A DNA stretch of 64,000 nucleotides from Platerodrilus igneus (GCA_036346225.1 JARFIW010000170.1:7068501-7132500), one strand, 5' to 3'; numbered from the stretch's first letter, positions 46,040-58,622 are shown. A program made the numbers and translations. The notes: generated from the sequence alone by a model not told the origin.

Positions 46040-46810
46040 CTTACACAATTAACGGTATTTTAAAATCCGCGTTCGGAACTTATATACTAACAGTTTTGAG
46101 GTATTTAATACCTTAACTTTAATATCCGATCTACAGCCTTATCCGCACGACAATGGTTGCGTGTCCAATTCGATGCTCTGATCTGATCTCGAATAACCGA
46201 AGATGATAGATATATTAATCCCTCCTTTATTATCCGTAATTCCAATACCACTGGGCTATGCGCGTTATTTTTCGTTCTCACGGGGTACTTGATTTATGAG
46301 GACAGTTTAGTTCTATTTATGTGACTGGTCATATTGTTCCGTTTTTGCTTTAGATATCAAATACGGCGTCATTTGTTTACGTTCACAGCACATTTTTTAT
46401 GGCTATAATTTATGAATATTGGAGATAAACCGCCATGATTGCAAATTTTTCGAATTCGTGTGATCTGTTAATTTTTTTCACGGTTTGCGTGGAACGCATT
46501 CATTTTTATGGTTTGTTTTATCATTATTAAGGTTGAAGTATATGTCGGTCTAATTCTATAATTTAAACTCGTCTGAATGTGCAGAAACAAACTTTTCTAT
46601 GCCGGTTGTTTATCTAGTTCCTATCTATATTTTTATAGCTTAATACAAAGAGTGTAAAGTTCCGATCTTTATTGCTGTTTGTATAAAAATGTACTAGGTG
46701 CTTTACTATTTTAATTCTTATTTTAATTTAATATCATATTGGAATAACCACGTTATTAAATGTACACTACCACAGCTTCTATAAATTTTACAGGTTAACA
46801 TCTATCAGAT
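46040..46810 (+). repeat. dispersed repeat R3, copy 2 (no LTR insertion)
   Basis: Uninterrupted counterpart of 22,560-23,036 plus 28,474-28,800. At the equivalent of the LTR insertion point (about 46,510-46,530) the sequence runs straight through. Confidence 0.5.
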
Positions 46811-47559
46811 CGAATATAAAGTTAAATCAAAGTACGTTACATTGTATCAAAATTGTGTAACCATGTAAGGAAATGTTGGTGTTAAACTGCCCATTTCTCT
46901 GAGAACGCAAAGCCAGCAAGTATCATTTCCGCTAATTTATTCTTCATCGGTAATTAGATTGCATTTAAGATAGCCTGAAGTAACTAAGCTTAAGCTCTAA
47001 AACTATTTATAGCCCGGATCACTTCTAAATCGATTATTACCTACAGCTTGTCGAAAGTAAGTTAATGGTTGAGAACCCTTTTAAACATCGAGAACGCCGT
47101 TGTAAGCCTTATAAGACAAATATTGGTTTTGTGTCTAATATGCAATTAAACAGTGATGTCTTGTGTGATAAGCGTTAGATGTAATGAGAAACTGATGTTC
47201 ATTAAACATCACTTATATATGGGCGTCTTTATTTTCCTTAGTATTATGCAGTTATATGTGTATGGCAAGACTAAAGTTATTATTTTAAATTTAGCTGTAA
47301 TTTTTGTGGATAGATAATATAACTGCAGCATTCCAATCTTGTTTAAGAAGAGAGGTTGAAATAGTTTTCGTATAATACAAATAGTTGTTTTTCTCGTGAA
47401 TTCTCTTGAGAAGATAGAATGTCAATTGGCGAAATCGAAACGTTGTATTAACTATTTAATAAAACACCACACCACGTATGGCACGTTTTTAAAATAGCAA
47501 AATCAAGTTGATAGCTTTGAAAAGACCTAACTAACTGGATTTAAATTGTACATAAAATA

Positions 47560-48040
47560 AGACCTTGATCATCGTCCTATTGTGGCGTTTTTATTTTTCT
47601 TTCCCCTGCTATCATTAAGTCTTAAGTCCTGGAACTGGATAGACGCATACCTCCATTGTTTCTTATTCTGAGGTAACCTACACATTTCCCTGAAATTCCC
47701 ACAGGTTGCATCTTTAACTATCCGCGCGCTATAGTCTGATATAGGTTTACCTCTCCTTTTTCCTACAGCTGATTGTAATATAGCCCGCACTATTCCCTAA
47801 AAATGCCTTAGAACGTATCCTGTCCTATGCCTTCTATTTTTTTTTGTTTTCACAGATATCTTCATTCCTTTACTATTTCTATAATCTCTTTGTTATTAAC
47901 CTTATCTGTCTATGTTATCATCATCATCATGCATCTGAAGCATAACATTCCAAAAGGCTTCTTCCTTTTCCTGTCTGCTTCTGTTCCTGTCCCTATTTCA
48001 TAGGCGTACAGTGCTGTGCTCCACACTTTTGTTCTTCTTT
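47560..48040 (-). pseudogene. LINE reverse-transcriptase C-terminal fragment
   Basis: Minus-strand frames contain SARIVKDATCGNFREMCRLP and QNKKQWRYASIQFQDLRL (47,600-47,720). Upstream (47,800-48,040), stretches equivalent to ALYAYEIGT appear. Several stops and a CAT microsatellite near 47,920-47,935 interrupt it. Same family as 35,750-36,660. Confidence 0.7.
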
Positions 48041-48430
48041 CTTTGTTTATCGTTTTCGAACATAGTCGCTGCTTTTTCTTGTTAGATGCAGTTTGGTTGT
48101 CCTATTGTTTACAAATATATACCCTATTTCAGCGATATCCAATGTTGTACGAAGGGCGTTAATCAACCTGACGGTTACCAAGATTCCCCAACACTTAAAC
48201 ATTTGCCGAATTAATAGTTTTCCAAAATATCCTTTCGCACAATCAAGAATAGTTGAAAATGCTGCAAACCCAACACCTGAATTTGTTTCTAGGACTCATC
48301 AGGTTTAAGTGCAATTAGTTTTTTGTCATTAGGTTTTTCGTCTTGAAACAGGTTGGATGCGTACCTTTACTGATTTCTATTCTGAGCTAGCGTACATAGC
48401 TCCCCGATATTCTTACAGCCTAGATACAGC
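48040..48430 (-). repeat. sequence shared with 29,170-29,470, plus a second LINE tail
   Basis: Matches the 29 kb block. From about 48,330 to 48,430 another degenerate LINE tail in minus orientation follows. Confidence 0.55.
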
Positions 48431-49177
48431 TTGGTTCCTTGTTACAGGCGGAAATGCTACTAAGTGTATCTTTTCCAGTCAAATTATAAAATGGGGGCGG
48501 CCTGTAAAACAAAATTTAAAGGGGGGTCACCGGCACTAGCTAGCGGAAGGTCGTGGATCATATAGAGGGTTAAAATTTTGAAAAAAAGGTTAAATTAATT
48601 TTTAATATACTACAAAAATGTGGCACTTACCTTTCATAAAATATTGTGGCTTAATGACAATTGCCAAGGGCGCCAGACAAGTCGAGAATGTCCAAATGTT
48701 TGTACAAAACCTTGGGAGACTTGTCATCCCAAGGAGGACAATTGTTTCTTTTAATCAATTCCTCACTTTTTACTACTTATAAAACTTCCATGATAAAAAA
48801 AAATTAAAAAAAAGACTATTGACTTAATCAACGGCAAACAAAACTATTTAATTCACAGAGCAATAAACGTGAACCTCTTACATTCATTGATTTAGAAATT
48901 TAAGTGAATAGGTGACTATGGAATTTATGAAAATTTTGATTACATAAGTAGTTATCAAACACTTGTATATGAACGAAACTTATATTATAAATCGTACACT
49001 AAATTAGTCCTACGGTTTATGGCCAAAACGTCCTAACAAATAAACTAATTAAAAATTGGTCATGCTACTTAGCTATAAAGACTTACTTACTAATAATTGT
49101 CCATTGTTTGAGGGTTTGTTTTCCAACGTAGAGCAGTTATTAAATTTGGGAAGAGAATCTCGCCTGTTGCTTCTGTT
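48431..49177. other. no recognisable gene left of gypsy LTR
   Basis: AT-rich. A stretch around 48,660-48,740 contains GGGCGCCAGACAAG and CTTGGGAGACTTGTC, which repeat each other imperfectly. No ORF. Confidence 0.45.
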
Positions 49178-49593
49178 TGTAATGTTAAAAAAATTGACTG
49201 GCACACAAACCCGGCAGAATTTTTGACAATATCACTTACTTGTGCGTCACACGCCTACAAGTTTTTAATATTTATCTTGCATCACTATAAATCCGCGACA
49301 TATGGGCATAACCCTCGCGAAACTGGAAAAGTAACACTTTTTTCCAATTTTTTCTAACGTGATACGAAGTGGAATATTCTATGTCATGCCAGAGAACGCT
49401 ACCCGCGAACTACGTTTCTCTCTACTTCTTGACCACGGACGGCCCCATTGGAAAAACTCTCCCTCTTTTGGCTAAGCCTTGAGTTATATAGATTAAATCC
49501 TACCCTAATAATTTTTGTTTATACTTTATTCAAGTTACTGAATTTTTAATTAATTGATTTGTTTAATCGTTAACATTACAAAATAATGTTACA
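49178..49593 (-). repeat. probable 3' LTR of Ty3/gypsy element
   Basis: On the minus strand it starts TGTAACATTA right after a purine tract (AAGGGGAG, 49,594-49,601) and would end in TAACATTACA, giving TG...CA ends with matching inverted termini. Length 416. A CTATATAAC box lies inside near 49,480. No second copy is present for comparison, so the left limit is inferred. Confidence 0.5.
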
Positions 49594-49819
49594 CTCCCCT
49601 TACAAAAGGAGATTTTTTCCAAAAATCTTGTGCTAAGAGATTCACTCTTTCATTCCTATTTATTAACTTATCCTTTTCTATCCTTATCCTTATCCTAACT
49701 AGTATTTTTAGAACTAAGTTTTTGTATAAAAATTTTTTTACATTATAAGCGTCGTTTTCAAGTTTCTTAATTATTAATATTAGGTTAATTTTATTAATAT
49801 TAGGTTTTCATAACTATTT

Positions 49820-52048
49820 TTATTCGTCATATCCAATTGGATTTGCTTTTAAATCTTTAACATGCCAAACTCCTCTGGATTGACCTGTTTCGTCGGCTAA
49901 CTCATAAGTATTTGTTGAAACTTTTTATGTTATGGTAAAAGGACCTACATATTTCGGTGCTAATTTGGCATTGAAATACTTAGATGCGTCTGAGAGTACA
50001 AAATTTTTCTTCCAAACTGTATCTCCCACTAAAAATACTACTTCTCGTCTACGTAAATCATAGTTATGTTTTGATTTATTATACGCTATTTCTAATTTCT
50101 TTGTTATTTCCTGGTATACTTTATTTAATTTTGGAATACGCTCTATTAGTTGTTTCCTTTCTGAAAATTGAACATCGGTTAAGTTTTCTGAATCAGTTAT
50201 TTCACCAAAAGAGGAACCGTCTATTACCATTTCTCTATCGAAATTTGCGAAATATGGCGACATGCCTATTACTTCATGAACTGCGGTACGAACAGCGCAC
50301 GAAACCATGGGTAATATCTTGTCCCATACTCTCTGATTATCTGACACATAAGATGCCAACATTGTCTTTAAAACGCGGTTGACTCGTTCAACAGGATTTG
50401 CTTGTGGGTGATAATATGCATTAAAAATAATTTTTGATTTGTATTTGTTCATTAAATTTTTAAATAAATGACTTCGAAATTGAACACCGTTATCTACTAG
50501 AACATATTGTGGTGCTCCAAAAAGTAAAATTATAAACTCTTCTATCTTTTGACATACGAACGATGCAGTGGCTTGTCTTAACGGAAAAAATAGGGGAAAT
50601 TTTGTAAATGTAACAACTACGGATAATATACATGTATGTCCTTTAGTAGTTCTAGGTAGTGGACCTACTAAATCTATGGATATCATTTGCCAAGGTTTTG
50701 AGATTATTGGATGTCTTGACATTTTTCCTGCTGGAAGTTTTTGTTCTGGTTTGTGTGAAATACAAATTTTACATTGGTTTATATATCTTGCTACTTCTGC
50801 ACGTAATTTTGGCCAACAATATTTCTGAGATATCCTTTCATAAGTTTTAAAAATTCCTAAATGACCAGCCGTCGGTTCATCATGAAAACGTTTTAAAATT
50901 TCTTTCCTTTGTGATTTTGGAATTGCTTCTTTCCAGTTGTCTGTCTCTTCGGTTAAATTTGGAAATTTTGGTTTAACATGTTTAAATAATTTGTGGTCTA
51001 TTACTTTCCAACGATTATATTTTATTGGATATTTTTTAACATGACTAATCATCTTTTTACACCAATTGTCATATTGAGTATTTGATTTGTGAATTTCTTC
51101 TTTATTATTTTTAGTATTTTCGTTTACAATTTTTGTGTCTGGTATTATTTGCATAGAATTTTCAGAGTTGTTGTCATTTTTAATTTGTAAAGTTTCAATT
51201 ATTGGTACAGCCCTCGATAATGCATCTGGGACTACATTATCTTTGCCTTTTCTATGAATTATTTCAAAGTCGTATTGTTGTAATTTGATGGCCCATCTAC
51301 ACAGTCGACCATTTGGATTTTGTAAATTGTTTAACCAAATTAAAGAATGATGATCCGTTATGACAGTAAAATGTGTTCCTTCTATATATGGACGTAACTT
51401 TTCTATACTGAATAGAACTGCTAAACAGTCCTTTTCTGTTACGGTAAATTTCCTTTCATTTTGAGTTAGAGATATTGAAATATAACATATTACTTGTTCA
51501 TTTCCATCTATACTTTGCGTCAACACACCCGAAATTCCATAATCTGATGCGTCACACTGAATTGTAAATTCGTATTCGTAATTTGGACAAGTTAAAATTG
51601 GTGCTGAATTTAGGCAATTATTTATAGTGGAAAAGGCTGTCTCGCAACACTCTTCCCAGACAAATTTTCTATTTTTCCTCAACGATGCGGTTAATGGAGC
51701 TATAATGGTACTATATCCCTCGATAAATCGACGATACCAAGAAGCCATTCCGATTATTCGTCTTACTTCTTTTACAGTTTTTGGTGTTGGTATTTCTAAA
51801 ATAGCTTTTACTTTATCTGGATCTACTAAGAGACCGTTTTCATTTATTACGTAACCTAAATATTTTAATTCACTCTTACAAAAGTGACATTTTTCCTTAC
51901 TTAAAGTCAGTCCTGCACGTGAAAGTCTGTTAAAAACTTCCTGTAATATTTCTAGGTGTTTGTCAAAAGAGTTTGTCAAAATTATGACGTCATCTAGGTA
52001 GCAAAATACGAAAGGTTCTAATTCTGGACCTAAAACTTTATCTATCAA
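49820..52048 (-). pseudogene. gypsy pol: reverse transcriptase (C-part), RNase H, integrase
   Basis: Open for 707 codons from 52,048 to an in-frame TAA near 49,925; the same frame then continues about 34 codons to the natural stop at 49,820. Domains in order: RT palm with the catalytic FCYLDDVIILT; connection; RNase H (IQCDASDYGISGVL, TEKDCLAV, ITDHHSLIWL); integrase zinc finger (HDEPTAGHLG with CKIC); integrase core with Asp in SIDLVGPLP, Asp in VLVDNGVQF and Glu in NPVERVNR; and the C-terminal barrel (VGDTVWKKN, KYVGPF). All catalytic residues are present. A one-base frameshift near 52,055 separates it from the upstream protease-RT frame. Confidence 0.9.
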
Positions 52049-53105
52049 TCTAGACCATGTACGGGTGCATTTGAGAGACCCATAGGTAAACGTGTAAATT
52101 CAAATAACCCTCGATTAGGTATAGTGAAAGCTGTATATTTATAAGAATCTTTATCTAGTGGAATTTGAAAATAAGCGGATTTAATGTCTAAAGTTGTAAT
52201 AAATTTCGCGTCGCGCAATTTATCTAATATGGAGGAGACGTACGGAATTGGATACGCGTCCTTTTCTGTTACTTTGTTTAATTTCCTGAAATCTACTACA
52301 AAACGATAAGAATTGTCTTTTTTCTTCACTAAAAGAATTGGATTTGACCATGAACTGTTGGTTTTTTGAACTACACCTAATTGTAACAATTTATCTAACT
52401 CATTATCTATATGTTTTTGCATTGTAGGTGAAACTGGGTAGTATCTTTGCTTAATTGGTTCGCTATTAACTTTAATTTTATGGTATACTAAATCGGTGCG
52501 TCCTAGTTCAGGTACATCAAAAAAATATTTTTCAATACTGGTATCTAACATTTTTCTTTGTGCTACTGTTAAATCTAATGTCGAATGTAAAATCGGTTCT
52601 TTCTTTTCAATAGTATCTAATTTTGCAAGGGTGTATTTGCCTTTAAAAATGTCTGGTATTATTCCTATATTTTTCCAAAAATCTATTCCTAAAACTAAAG
52701 TATGCTGAACATCTGGTACTATCAAAACGTCTAACACCACTAAACGTTGTTTTAATCTAATGGGCAACGTAACTGTTCCCAAAACTTTTAAAATTTTACC
52801 ATTTGCCAATTGACATTCTTCTTCTTTCTTTTTTAATTTTAAACCTAATTTTGATAAAAATTCCCAAGTGTTTTTTCCTAAAATTGTATTTGTTGCTCCT
52901 GAATCTAATAATGCTAATATCTTTGTTCCTAAAATATCTACACTTACATAAAGACGTTCGTCATTTTTAGACTGTTCTATTACATAATCTAACATAACCT
53001 TATTTTTTTGAAATTTTTTTTCTTTATCATAAATCATATTTTGAACATGTTTTGTCGAATTATAAAATGTGCGGGACACTATACGACTATCTAATGCCCC
53101 TTCTT
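52045..53105 (-). pseudogene. gypsy protease and reverse transcriptase N-part
   Basis: The frame starts after a stop at 53,106-53,108, with first ATG at 53,079. The retropepsin active site is ALLDSGATNTILG and its partner LVLGIDFW. After a linker the RT fingers follow: QLGVVQKTNSSWSNPILLV, FVVDFRKLN, TTLDIKSAYFQIPL (first catalytic Asp) and LPMGLSNAP. It then shifts frame by one base and meets the YLDD frame. The stop between gag knuckles and this frame lies in the same frame, so gag and pol may once have been one polyprotein or joined by readthrough. Confidence 0.88.
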
Positions 53106-54479
53106 TTAGTTTAAATTATTTCTATATTTTTGACAATGCGGACAACGGTTCAACGTACCATTGTCAGTGCCACATTTATAACAATAGTTCGTTCGTCTTA
53201 TCTGTCTACAATCGATCTGAAAATGTCCTAACTGGTGACAATTCCAACACGTCGGTGCATTTTTTTTATATAATTGTTTGAATTAACATTTTGCATTGCT
53301 GAAATCTGGTTTCTATTGGAAGACCTACTCTGTGAAACGTTAACGTCTGTGTACGCTAAGTCAGTTTCTAAAGTATTCGTTTTCCGAGTTGGTGGGATAA
53401 AGTTTTCTATTGATATTTTATGTTCCTCCAATTTTTTTCCTAACTTTATTAGTTCTCGTATGGAGGTTATTTCGACTAAACTCAATTGTGACTGGTAAAA
53501 AGTAACATATTTTTTCGTAATATTTTCAGTTGTTTTGTCAAAGTGAGTGATTCTGATAATCTAGCAAACATATTTGTCATTACTGCTGCGTAAAGTCTAA
53601 TACTTTCGTTTTATCCTTGCGTTCTCGCTTTAATTTCTGTCATTAATTTTTCATCATAATCGGGTGGTAAAAATTCGTCTTTTAATGCCTCTTTGAGTTC
53701 GGTCCAATTATTTATTAAACATTTATTTGCACGATACCATATTAGTGCTTTATGTGCAAAAAAATCACATGCTTCTGCAAAAAGTTGAAAGTCTGACATA
53801 TTTCTAGCAAATTTTAATTCTTCGACCCGTTCTAAAAATGCGTTTACCGAAGTATCGCCATTAAATGTTATTCCCCATTTTGCAACTGGAGTAACCTTAT
53901 AAACTACAGAATTATTATGAGATAAATTTTGATTATTATTTTGAAAAGATCTATTTATATTTTGGGTGTGCTCGTCTACGGCCCTAATTTTTTCTTGTTT
54001 AGTTGCGGATGATGCTAAGTCTAGTTTTTTATCAAATTCCATCAAGTCTACGTTATTTATGTCAATTATTTCTGACGTTTCCTCTCGTTCTAGTTCGTCT
54101 AAAATTGATTTATCCTCTTTGGAAGCAATTTGTGTTTTTGTCTTTAAAATGTCATTTCTTATTTTACGAAAAGATTCAATTAAACGTCCTAACTCTAATT
54201 GTAACTTATTCCTAATTTTTTCATCATTATCGTCATCTGGTAAACTTTTGGAAAGTCTAGAATAACAATATGCAATTTTTGTTTCTATTCTTACTTTATT
54301 ACTATCATAATTTAAAACATTTAAATCTAAAATTTGTTCATGTAAAAGCGTTAAAACATTTTTAACAACTGTCACATCTTCAGTAAAATCAAATGGATAG
54401 TCAAAATCTTCATCTGGTTCAGTTTCTAATCTAATCGCTTTTCGTAAGGTTTTTGTTAAATCAGAGTAGAGTATAATCA
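53106..54479 (-). pseudogene. gypsy gag with zinc knuckles, broken
   Basis: The main frame (54,479-53,611) has a long acidic and helical N-part (LPDDDNDEKIRNKL) and the retrotransposon gag core (WGITFNGDTSVNAFLERV, ACDFFAHKALIWYRA, DEFLPPDYDEKL). An in-frame stop at about 53,608 and a shift near 53,500 separate the next part (53,485-53,228). A run of eight A near 53,265 causes another shift into the zinc-knuckle frame: CWNCHQLGHFQIDC (about 53,208-53,250) is a perfect CCHC box; the second, CYKCGTDNGTLNRC, lacks its His. Residues before LIILYSDL (upstream of 54,479) come from adjoining repeat DNA, not gag. Confidence 0.8.
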
Positions 54480-55340
54480 AGGATCCCACCCCCACATTTC
54501 CTCCAGAATCCCACATTTCCTCCCAAATTTACATGTAAATCCCCATAAGGAGGAAATGTGGTGGAGTAACATTTCCTCCAGAATCCCACATTTCCTCACA
54601 CATCTGGACCAAATAGTTTTCTTCGACTAACCATTTTTCATCTTTCGAGATAAATATATCTTAAATTTTTTATGTTTCGAGATAAATGAGCATCCTCATT
54701 TGCTCCCACATCTAAACCAAATACTTTTCTTTGTCTAGCCAACGCATCTTTCGAGATAAACCTAGTAACATTTCCTCCAGAATCCCACATTTCCTCACAC
54801 ATCTGGACCAAATAGTTTTCTTCGACTAACCATTTTCATCTTTCGAGATAAATATATCTTAAATTTTTATGTTTCGAGATAAATGAGCATCCTCATTTGC
54901 TCCACATCTAAACCAAATACTTTTCTTTGTCTAGCCAACGCATCTTTCGAGATAAACCTATCTTGTTTGGTATCAATTAATATTAGATTTTCTCAGGTAC
55001 CCGAATCTTTAAGAATTTTTAGATTGCATCACCCCAAGGAGCTACCCCATTTTAAGATTTTTACCTATAGCGACTTTTGAGCGTTCTTATAAATTTTCTT
55101 AGTCATGCAATACATCTTGTTAGCTTAGAATTTTATTGCAGAATCTGTAAACAGATTTAAAATCGGACTACTCCTTACAAAGTTACACTTTAAGCTCTCA
55201 AACCTCTAAATTTCGCCTTTGCTTTATAAGCAAAACTAACAAATAGTTTTCCTCGTCTAGCCAATGCATCTTTCGAGATAAACCTACCTTGTTTGGTATC
55301 AATTAATATTAGATTTTCTCAGCTACCCGAATCTTTTTAT
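54480..55340. repeat. tandem duplication of about 195 bp and partial third copy
   Basis: The unit from about 54,571 to 54,768 (starting AACATTTCCTCCAGAATCCC, containing several TTTCGAGATAAA motifs) is repeated almost identically at about 54,769-54,960. A partial diverged copy lies at 55,237-55,340. The block 54,480-54,570 has short inverted and direct copies of GGAGGAAATGTGG. Near-identity of the two full copies points to a recent duplication. No gene. Confidence 0.85.
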
Positions 55341-56700
55341 TTCTAATTTTCAGATCTCCGCGGCTAGCTCTTTTCAACGTCTTAAAACCGGTTGTAGAAA
55401 TTGTTTTGTGAACCTTAGAATTTTGGTGTTGAAAATAAAAACTAAACATATTAAATAAAATTTATTGATAAAATAGCCGCCACTGAACACCTTATCCATC
55501 TAACGTATTGATTTTTTTAAATAATATTAACAAAAACGCTAGTTCGCAGGATCTGAAATTTGTGTAAACAAGGATGAACTCCATTCAACGGTACATCAAC
55601 TACTTATTTTCTCTTTAGGAATATACACCAGAAACTTGTATGCTTTAATTAATTAAAAGCAGAAAGTTTTGTCCGGAAACGCTACTGTAAAATATATAGA
55701 GCAAATAAATTATTCCCTGAATGTGTTTTCAATTGCAATAACTGACTATACAATCACAATTTAAATTACACTTTATTTAACTAAGTTACTTTAAACAAGA
55801 AATTACCGCATCCAAAATTCCAATGCATGCTTAACAATAATGTAGAAATGGCAAGGTCGACTTTTGATGTCCAATGTAATGTGTTTTAAATATCTAAAAG
55901 AAAGCGCATTTTGCTGGTATGAAATCTATGGAATTTCTCCTGTAATGAAAGAAGAATGCATTCGTAATTGAAAATGCGTGCTACAACTTTCGCTAGATAC
56001 CAGCCATGTATGTTAATTAGAAATTTTGTGTATGACATCATTAACTACCTAAATTCCAGAATTAACAAAAATGTAATAAACCAGATTAAGTACTGTTCAA
56101 TAATAATCAGAGTGAAAGTAAATGGGTCTTATTACCTAAATTACCTTACGTGATGCGGTAGAAGCATTATAACGCAAATTCCGGAAACTTCAATGTAGTA
56201 TTAATAAAATTGTAACTCGTAATCCAACAAATATTCTAGATTTCTTAACGAACATTTGAATGCTGTTTTATAATTTCTTTTCTTGGACTTTCTATTAATT
56301 ATGTTGAGAATATGTTTCAATGACGCGCATTTCAAATCGAGATATAATTGTTTGTAGATTACCAATAACACGAGGCGCTGAAAAGTGCGTATTTACGGAA
56401 AATACAAACCTCATTTAGTAGTATAATTAACGGAGCTTAACAGTGGACGATGTTACACCACGACATTAAATGGCGTGCTTGAATATTTTCTTTGGAAACA
56501 ATCGAAGATTGCCGAAGACACTCGAAGAGTGCACAAACGCGGTCACTAAACCACAATTAATAATCGCCTTTATAGGTTTAACATTTTTACCATTACCAAT
56601 GACTTTAATTTCTTATTGGAGAATCCTTATTCTCCCACGCACTGTTGCGTAGCTGGATGCCCACCCCTTTTGGGAATATATGCTCGTTATAGGTTGTAAG
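55341..56700. other. no recognisable gene
   Basis: AT-rich, ORFs of 60-61 codons at most without motifs. Nothing else supported. Confidence 0.55.
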
Positions 56701-56710
56701 ACCCTCGGTT

Positions 56711-56890
56711 TTACTTAACTACACTTTGTGAGATCCCTTTAATCTTTTTAATCGTGTCCTTCTCGCGGGCAATACAGTAGGACTTAGCCTTACTACCTAC
56801 AGATTCTAACACCAAGTCACCGTAAAACTCGTCTTTAAATTTCCCCCACAACTTTTTGTTAACATGCGGTATATTGTGTTTATTATTTCC
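56711..56890 (-). pseudogene. DNA polymerase B C-terminal fragment (second Maverick-like element)
   Basis: A minus-strand frame ending at the stop 56,711-56,713 reads NKHNIPHVNKKLWGKFKDE and later KDTIKKIKGIS. This lines up with INKKVIGLMKDE and EIIKKAKGVK of the polymerase in the first element, in the region after motif C. Motif C itself is not present and no polymerase frame continues on either side, so it is an isolated remnant. Confidence 0.6.
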
Positions 56891-57280
56891 GCGTACACCA
56901 CTTTAAACCTAAAAAATAAAAACAGGATAGTTTAATACGTCTATTAATAATTTATGGTAATGTTGGCGATACAAATATGTAAAAACAAACTTTATCAAGA
57001 AATATGTTTTAATAGAATACATACATGTATTGATAACATCTATAAACCGCTGTGGTAACCAGAGTCTGGCGAATCTGGGATAGCCAAATCTCTAAACATT
57101 TGCGCAAGCGATTGCCTTGCAGTTGCATCTTTTAAGTACTGAATGGGAAACATTTAATAAGTTCCAACACTGTCAAGTAATTTAAATTGCTGCAATCATT
57201 AGACAGAGAAATACTGGCACTGCTCTCTCCTCTAATAACGTTTGAACCCTTTCTTCCTCCGTCGTATTTCCACATACTTT

Positions 57281-57862
57281 TTATATCACCAACAAATTTT
57301 CGTAAAATTCTGGAAAGTTTCTACACCTTAACTCGGCCATTTTAAAACAGATCAATTCTCGCAAATTTAATAGCTTGATGCACTCGTACGCAGGTAGCAC
57401 AATAACATTCCCATCTTTCGTAATCTCCATATTATATAAATTCTCTTTTTCAAAATTGTTCAAAAACCATATACTTCTATTAAAGGCTGTGCTCAGCTGC
57501 AATTTGAAATCTTGATCCAATTGTATCTCAACAACATCGTTTCCAGTAGTCAGACCATTTAATCGTACTTGTTTTGAGTCTTGAGCAAATTGGTGAATTT
57601 GAAATTCCACTTGAAAAGTACACAATTTCTTCCAATCGAAGTAAGAGAATGTTATCGTAGAATCAGCACACATACCACTACAGCAAATCACTTGGATGGC
57701 AGGTTGAAGACCACCATATAAATCAAAACCAACTTCTAATATATGGTGGTGATAATTTGGAGGAAATTCGCCTAACCTATAGGTTGACTTACCAACTAGT
57801 TGGTTGATATTTAATTGTGGTACTCGCACATCACTTGTAACGTCAACACAAGAAAAATCCAT
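57281..57862 (-). CDS. intact orphan gene, 193 aa, unknown function
   Basis: Complete ORF with ATG at 57,862 and stop at 57,281. Soluble, no signal peptide or membrane segment seen; Cys residues cluster in VICCSGMCADS (residues about 58-68), and a mixed beta-rich composition follows (TFQVEFQIHQFAQ, VVEIQLDQDFKLQLS). A TATA box and initiator lie 50-80 bases upstream. It stands between two DNA polymerase B fragments on the same strand, so it probably belongs to the second Maverick-like element. I do not recognise it. Open frames continue beyond the stop (to about 57,060), so a spliced or longer original form is possible. Confidence 0.6.
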   Translation of the reverse strand: MDFSCVDVTSDVRVPQLNINQLVGKSTYRLGEFPPNYHHHILEVGFDLYGGLQPAIQVICCSGMCADSTITFSYFDWKKLCTFQVEFQIHQFAQDSKQVRLNGLTTGNDVVEIQLDQDFKLQLSTAFNRSIWFLNNFEKENLYNMEITKDGNVIVLPAYECIKLLNLRELICFKMAELRCRNFPEFYENLLVI

Positions 57863-57910
57863 CTTTTATTTATAATTTTAATCAAACTCGACGATACTTT
57901 GACGACTAAT

Positions 57911-57940
57911 GCACTGGAACATGGCTCTCGCCTTTTATGC
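57911..57940 (-). promoter_or_regulatory. TATA box and initiator for the 193-aa gene
   Basis: GCATAAAAGG on the minus strand (57,940-57,931), followed about 24 bases downstream by TCCAGTG (A at 57,915), an arthropod initiator-like sequence; the ATG is 53 bases further. Good spacing for an RNA polymerase II promoter. Confidence 0.55.
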
Positions 57941-58248
57941 CGATGGTCGAGCGTGCGCAGCTCCTTATTATATTAGTTGGCGTTATATGCAAGTCTTGAC
58001 TGGAAAAGTGACGTCTATAATTGTTTTATAGTGGGTTTTACCTGTATGTATTTAACCACCAACGCCATTTTTAGAATTATTAAACAAAATTACTCTTAGC
58101 AGTATTTTTAATATACCATCGTGTAAGATTTCAATTATTATTATGTTTTTTCCTCAGGTTTTCAAATCCCTCGGAATTTTTTCCAAATCGAATGACACCT
58201 TACTGATTTGCAGAATAACCTTTTGCAAGCACCGTATATAATTCATCT

Positions 58249-58622
58249 TTAATCTATTTCTAAACCGTATCGCTCTGTCTTTTGAGATAAATCCCTGGTG
58301 TGTCCCACAATCGACTTCCTTTCCACCCCAAACACGTTGACACTGATGTTGTTTAATTCCTCGAACCGGGGTATATCCTTTATGGATATCGGGAACTGCA
58401 GTCCTGTCAAATTGAGAATGGTGCTGTAATGGGGGTAGCTACCGACCCTTTGCGGATTGTGAGCACTGAGTAGAGCGCAGCTATCACGCACCAGGCAAAG
58501 CATGCGTTGTCGTCATTTTGTATATTAATAACAGCTCTGGTGTTTCGAACCCATTTGGGGAGCTCGATGTATGAGGATCCACGCAAAGGGTTGTACTTGT
58601 TTACATTAATCTCCAAGTACAA
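58249..58622 (-). pseudogene. DNA polymerase B N-terminal fragment (second Maverick-like element)
   Basis: Two overlapping minus-strand frames. The first (from 58,622) has NKYNPLRGSSYIELPKWV and NIQNDDNACFAWCVIAAL. The second (58,503-58,249) has HNPQRVGSYPHY, GLQFPISIKDIPRFEELN and ISVNVFG. These are the same conserved block as 11,450-11,800 in the first element (NDFSCFYW, PISDISKFEKQNDISVNV). One frameshift near 58,450. The rest of the polymerase is missing, apart from the fragment at 56,711-56,890. Confidence 0.75.

Larger units (their letters stand above)
49178..54479 (-). mobile_element. Ty3/gypsy LTR retrotransposon, 5'-truncated
   Basis: Minus strand. Gag, protease, reverse transcriptase, RNase H and integrase follow in gypsy order, then a purine tract and a probable 3' LTR. 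At the 5' side the coding sequence breaks near 54,479 and is replaced by short tandem repeats, so the 5' LTR and leader are missing. The interior has only about five lesions, which suggests moderate age. Confidence 0.88.

Noticed and set aside
49984..50382. 132-codon plus-strand ORF and others within the gypsy element
   Set aside because: Antisense to the integrase coding sequence.
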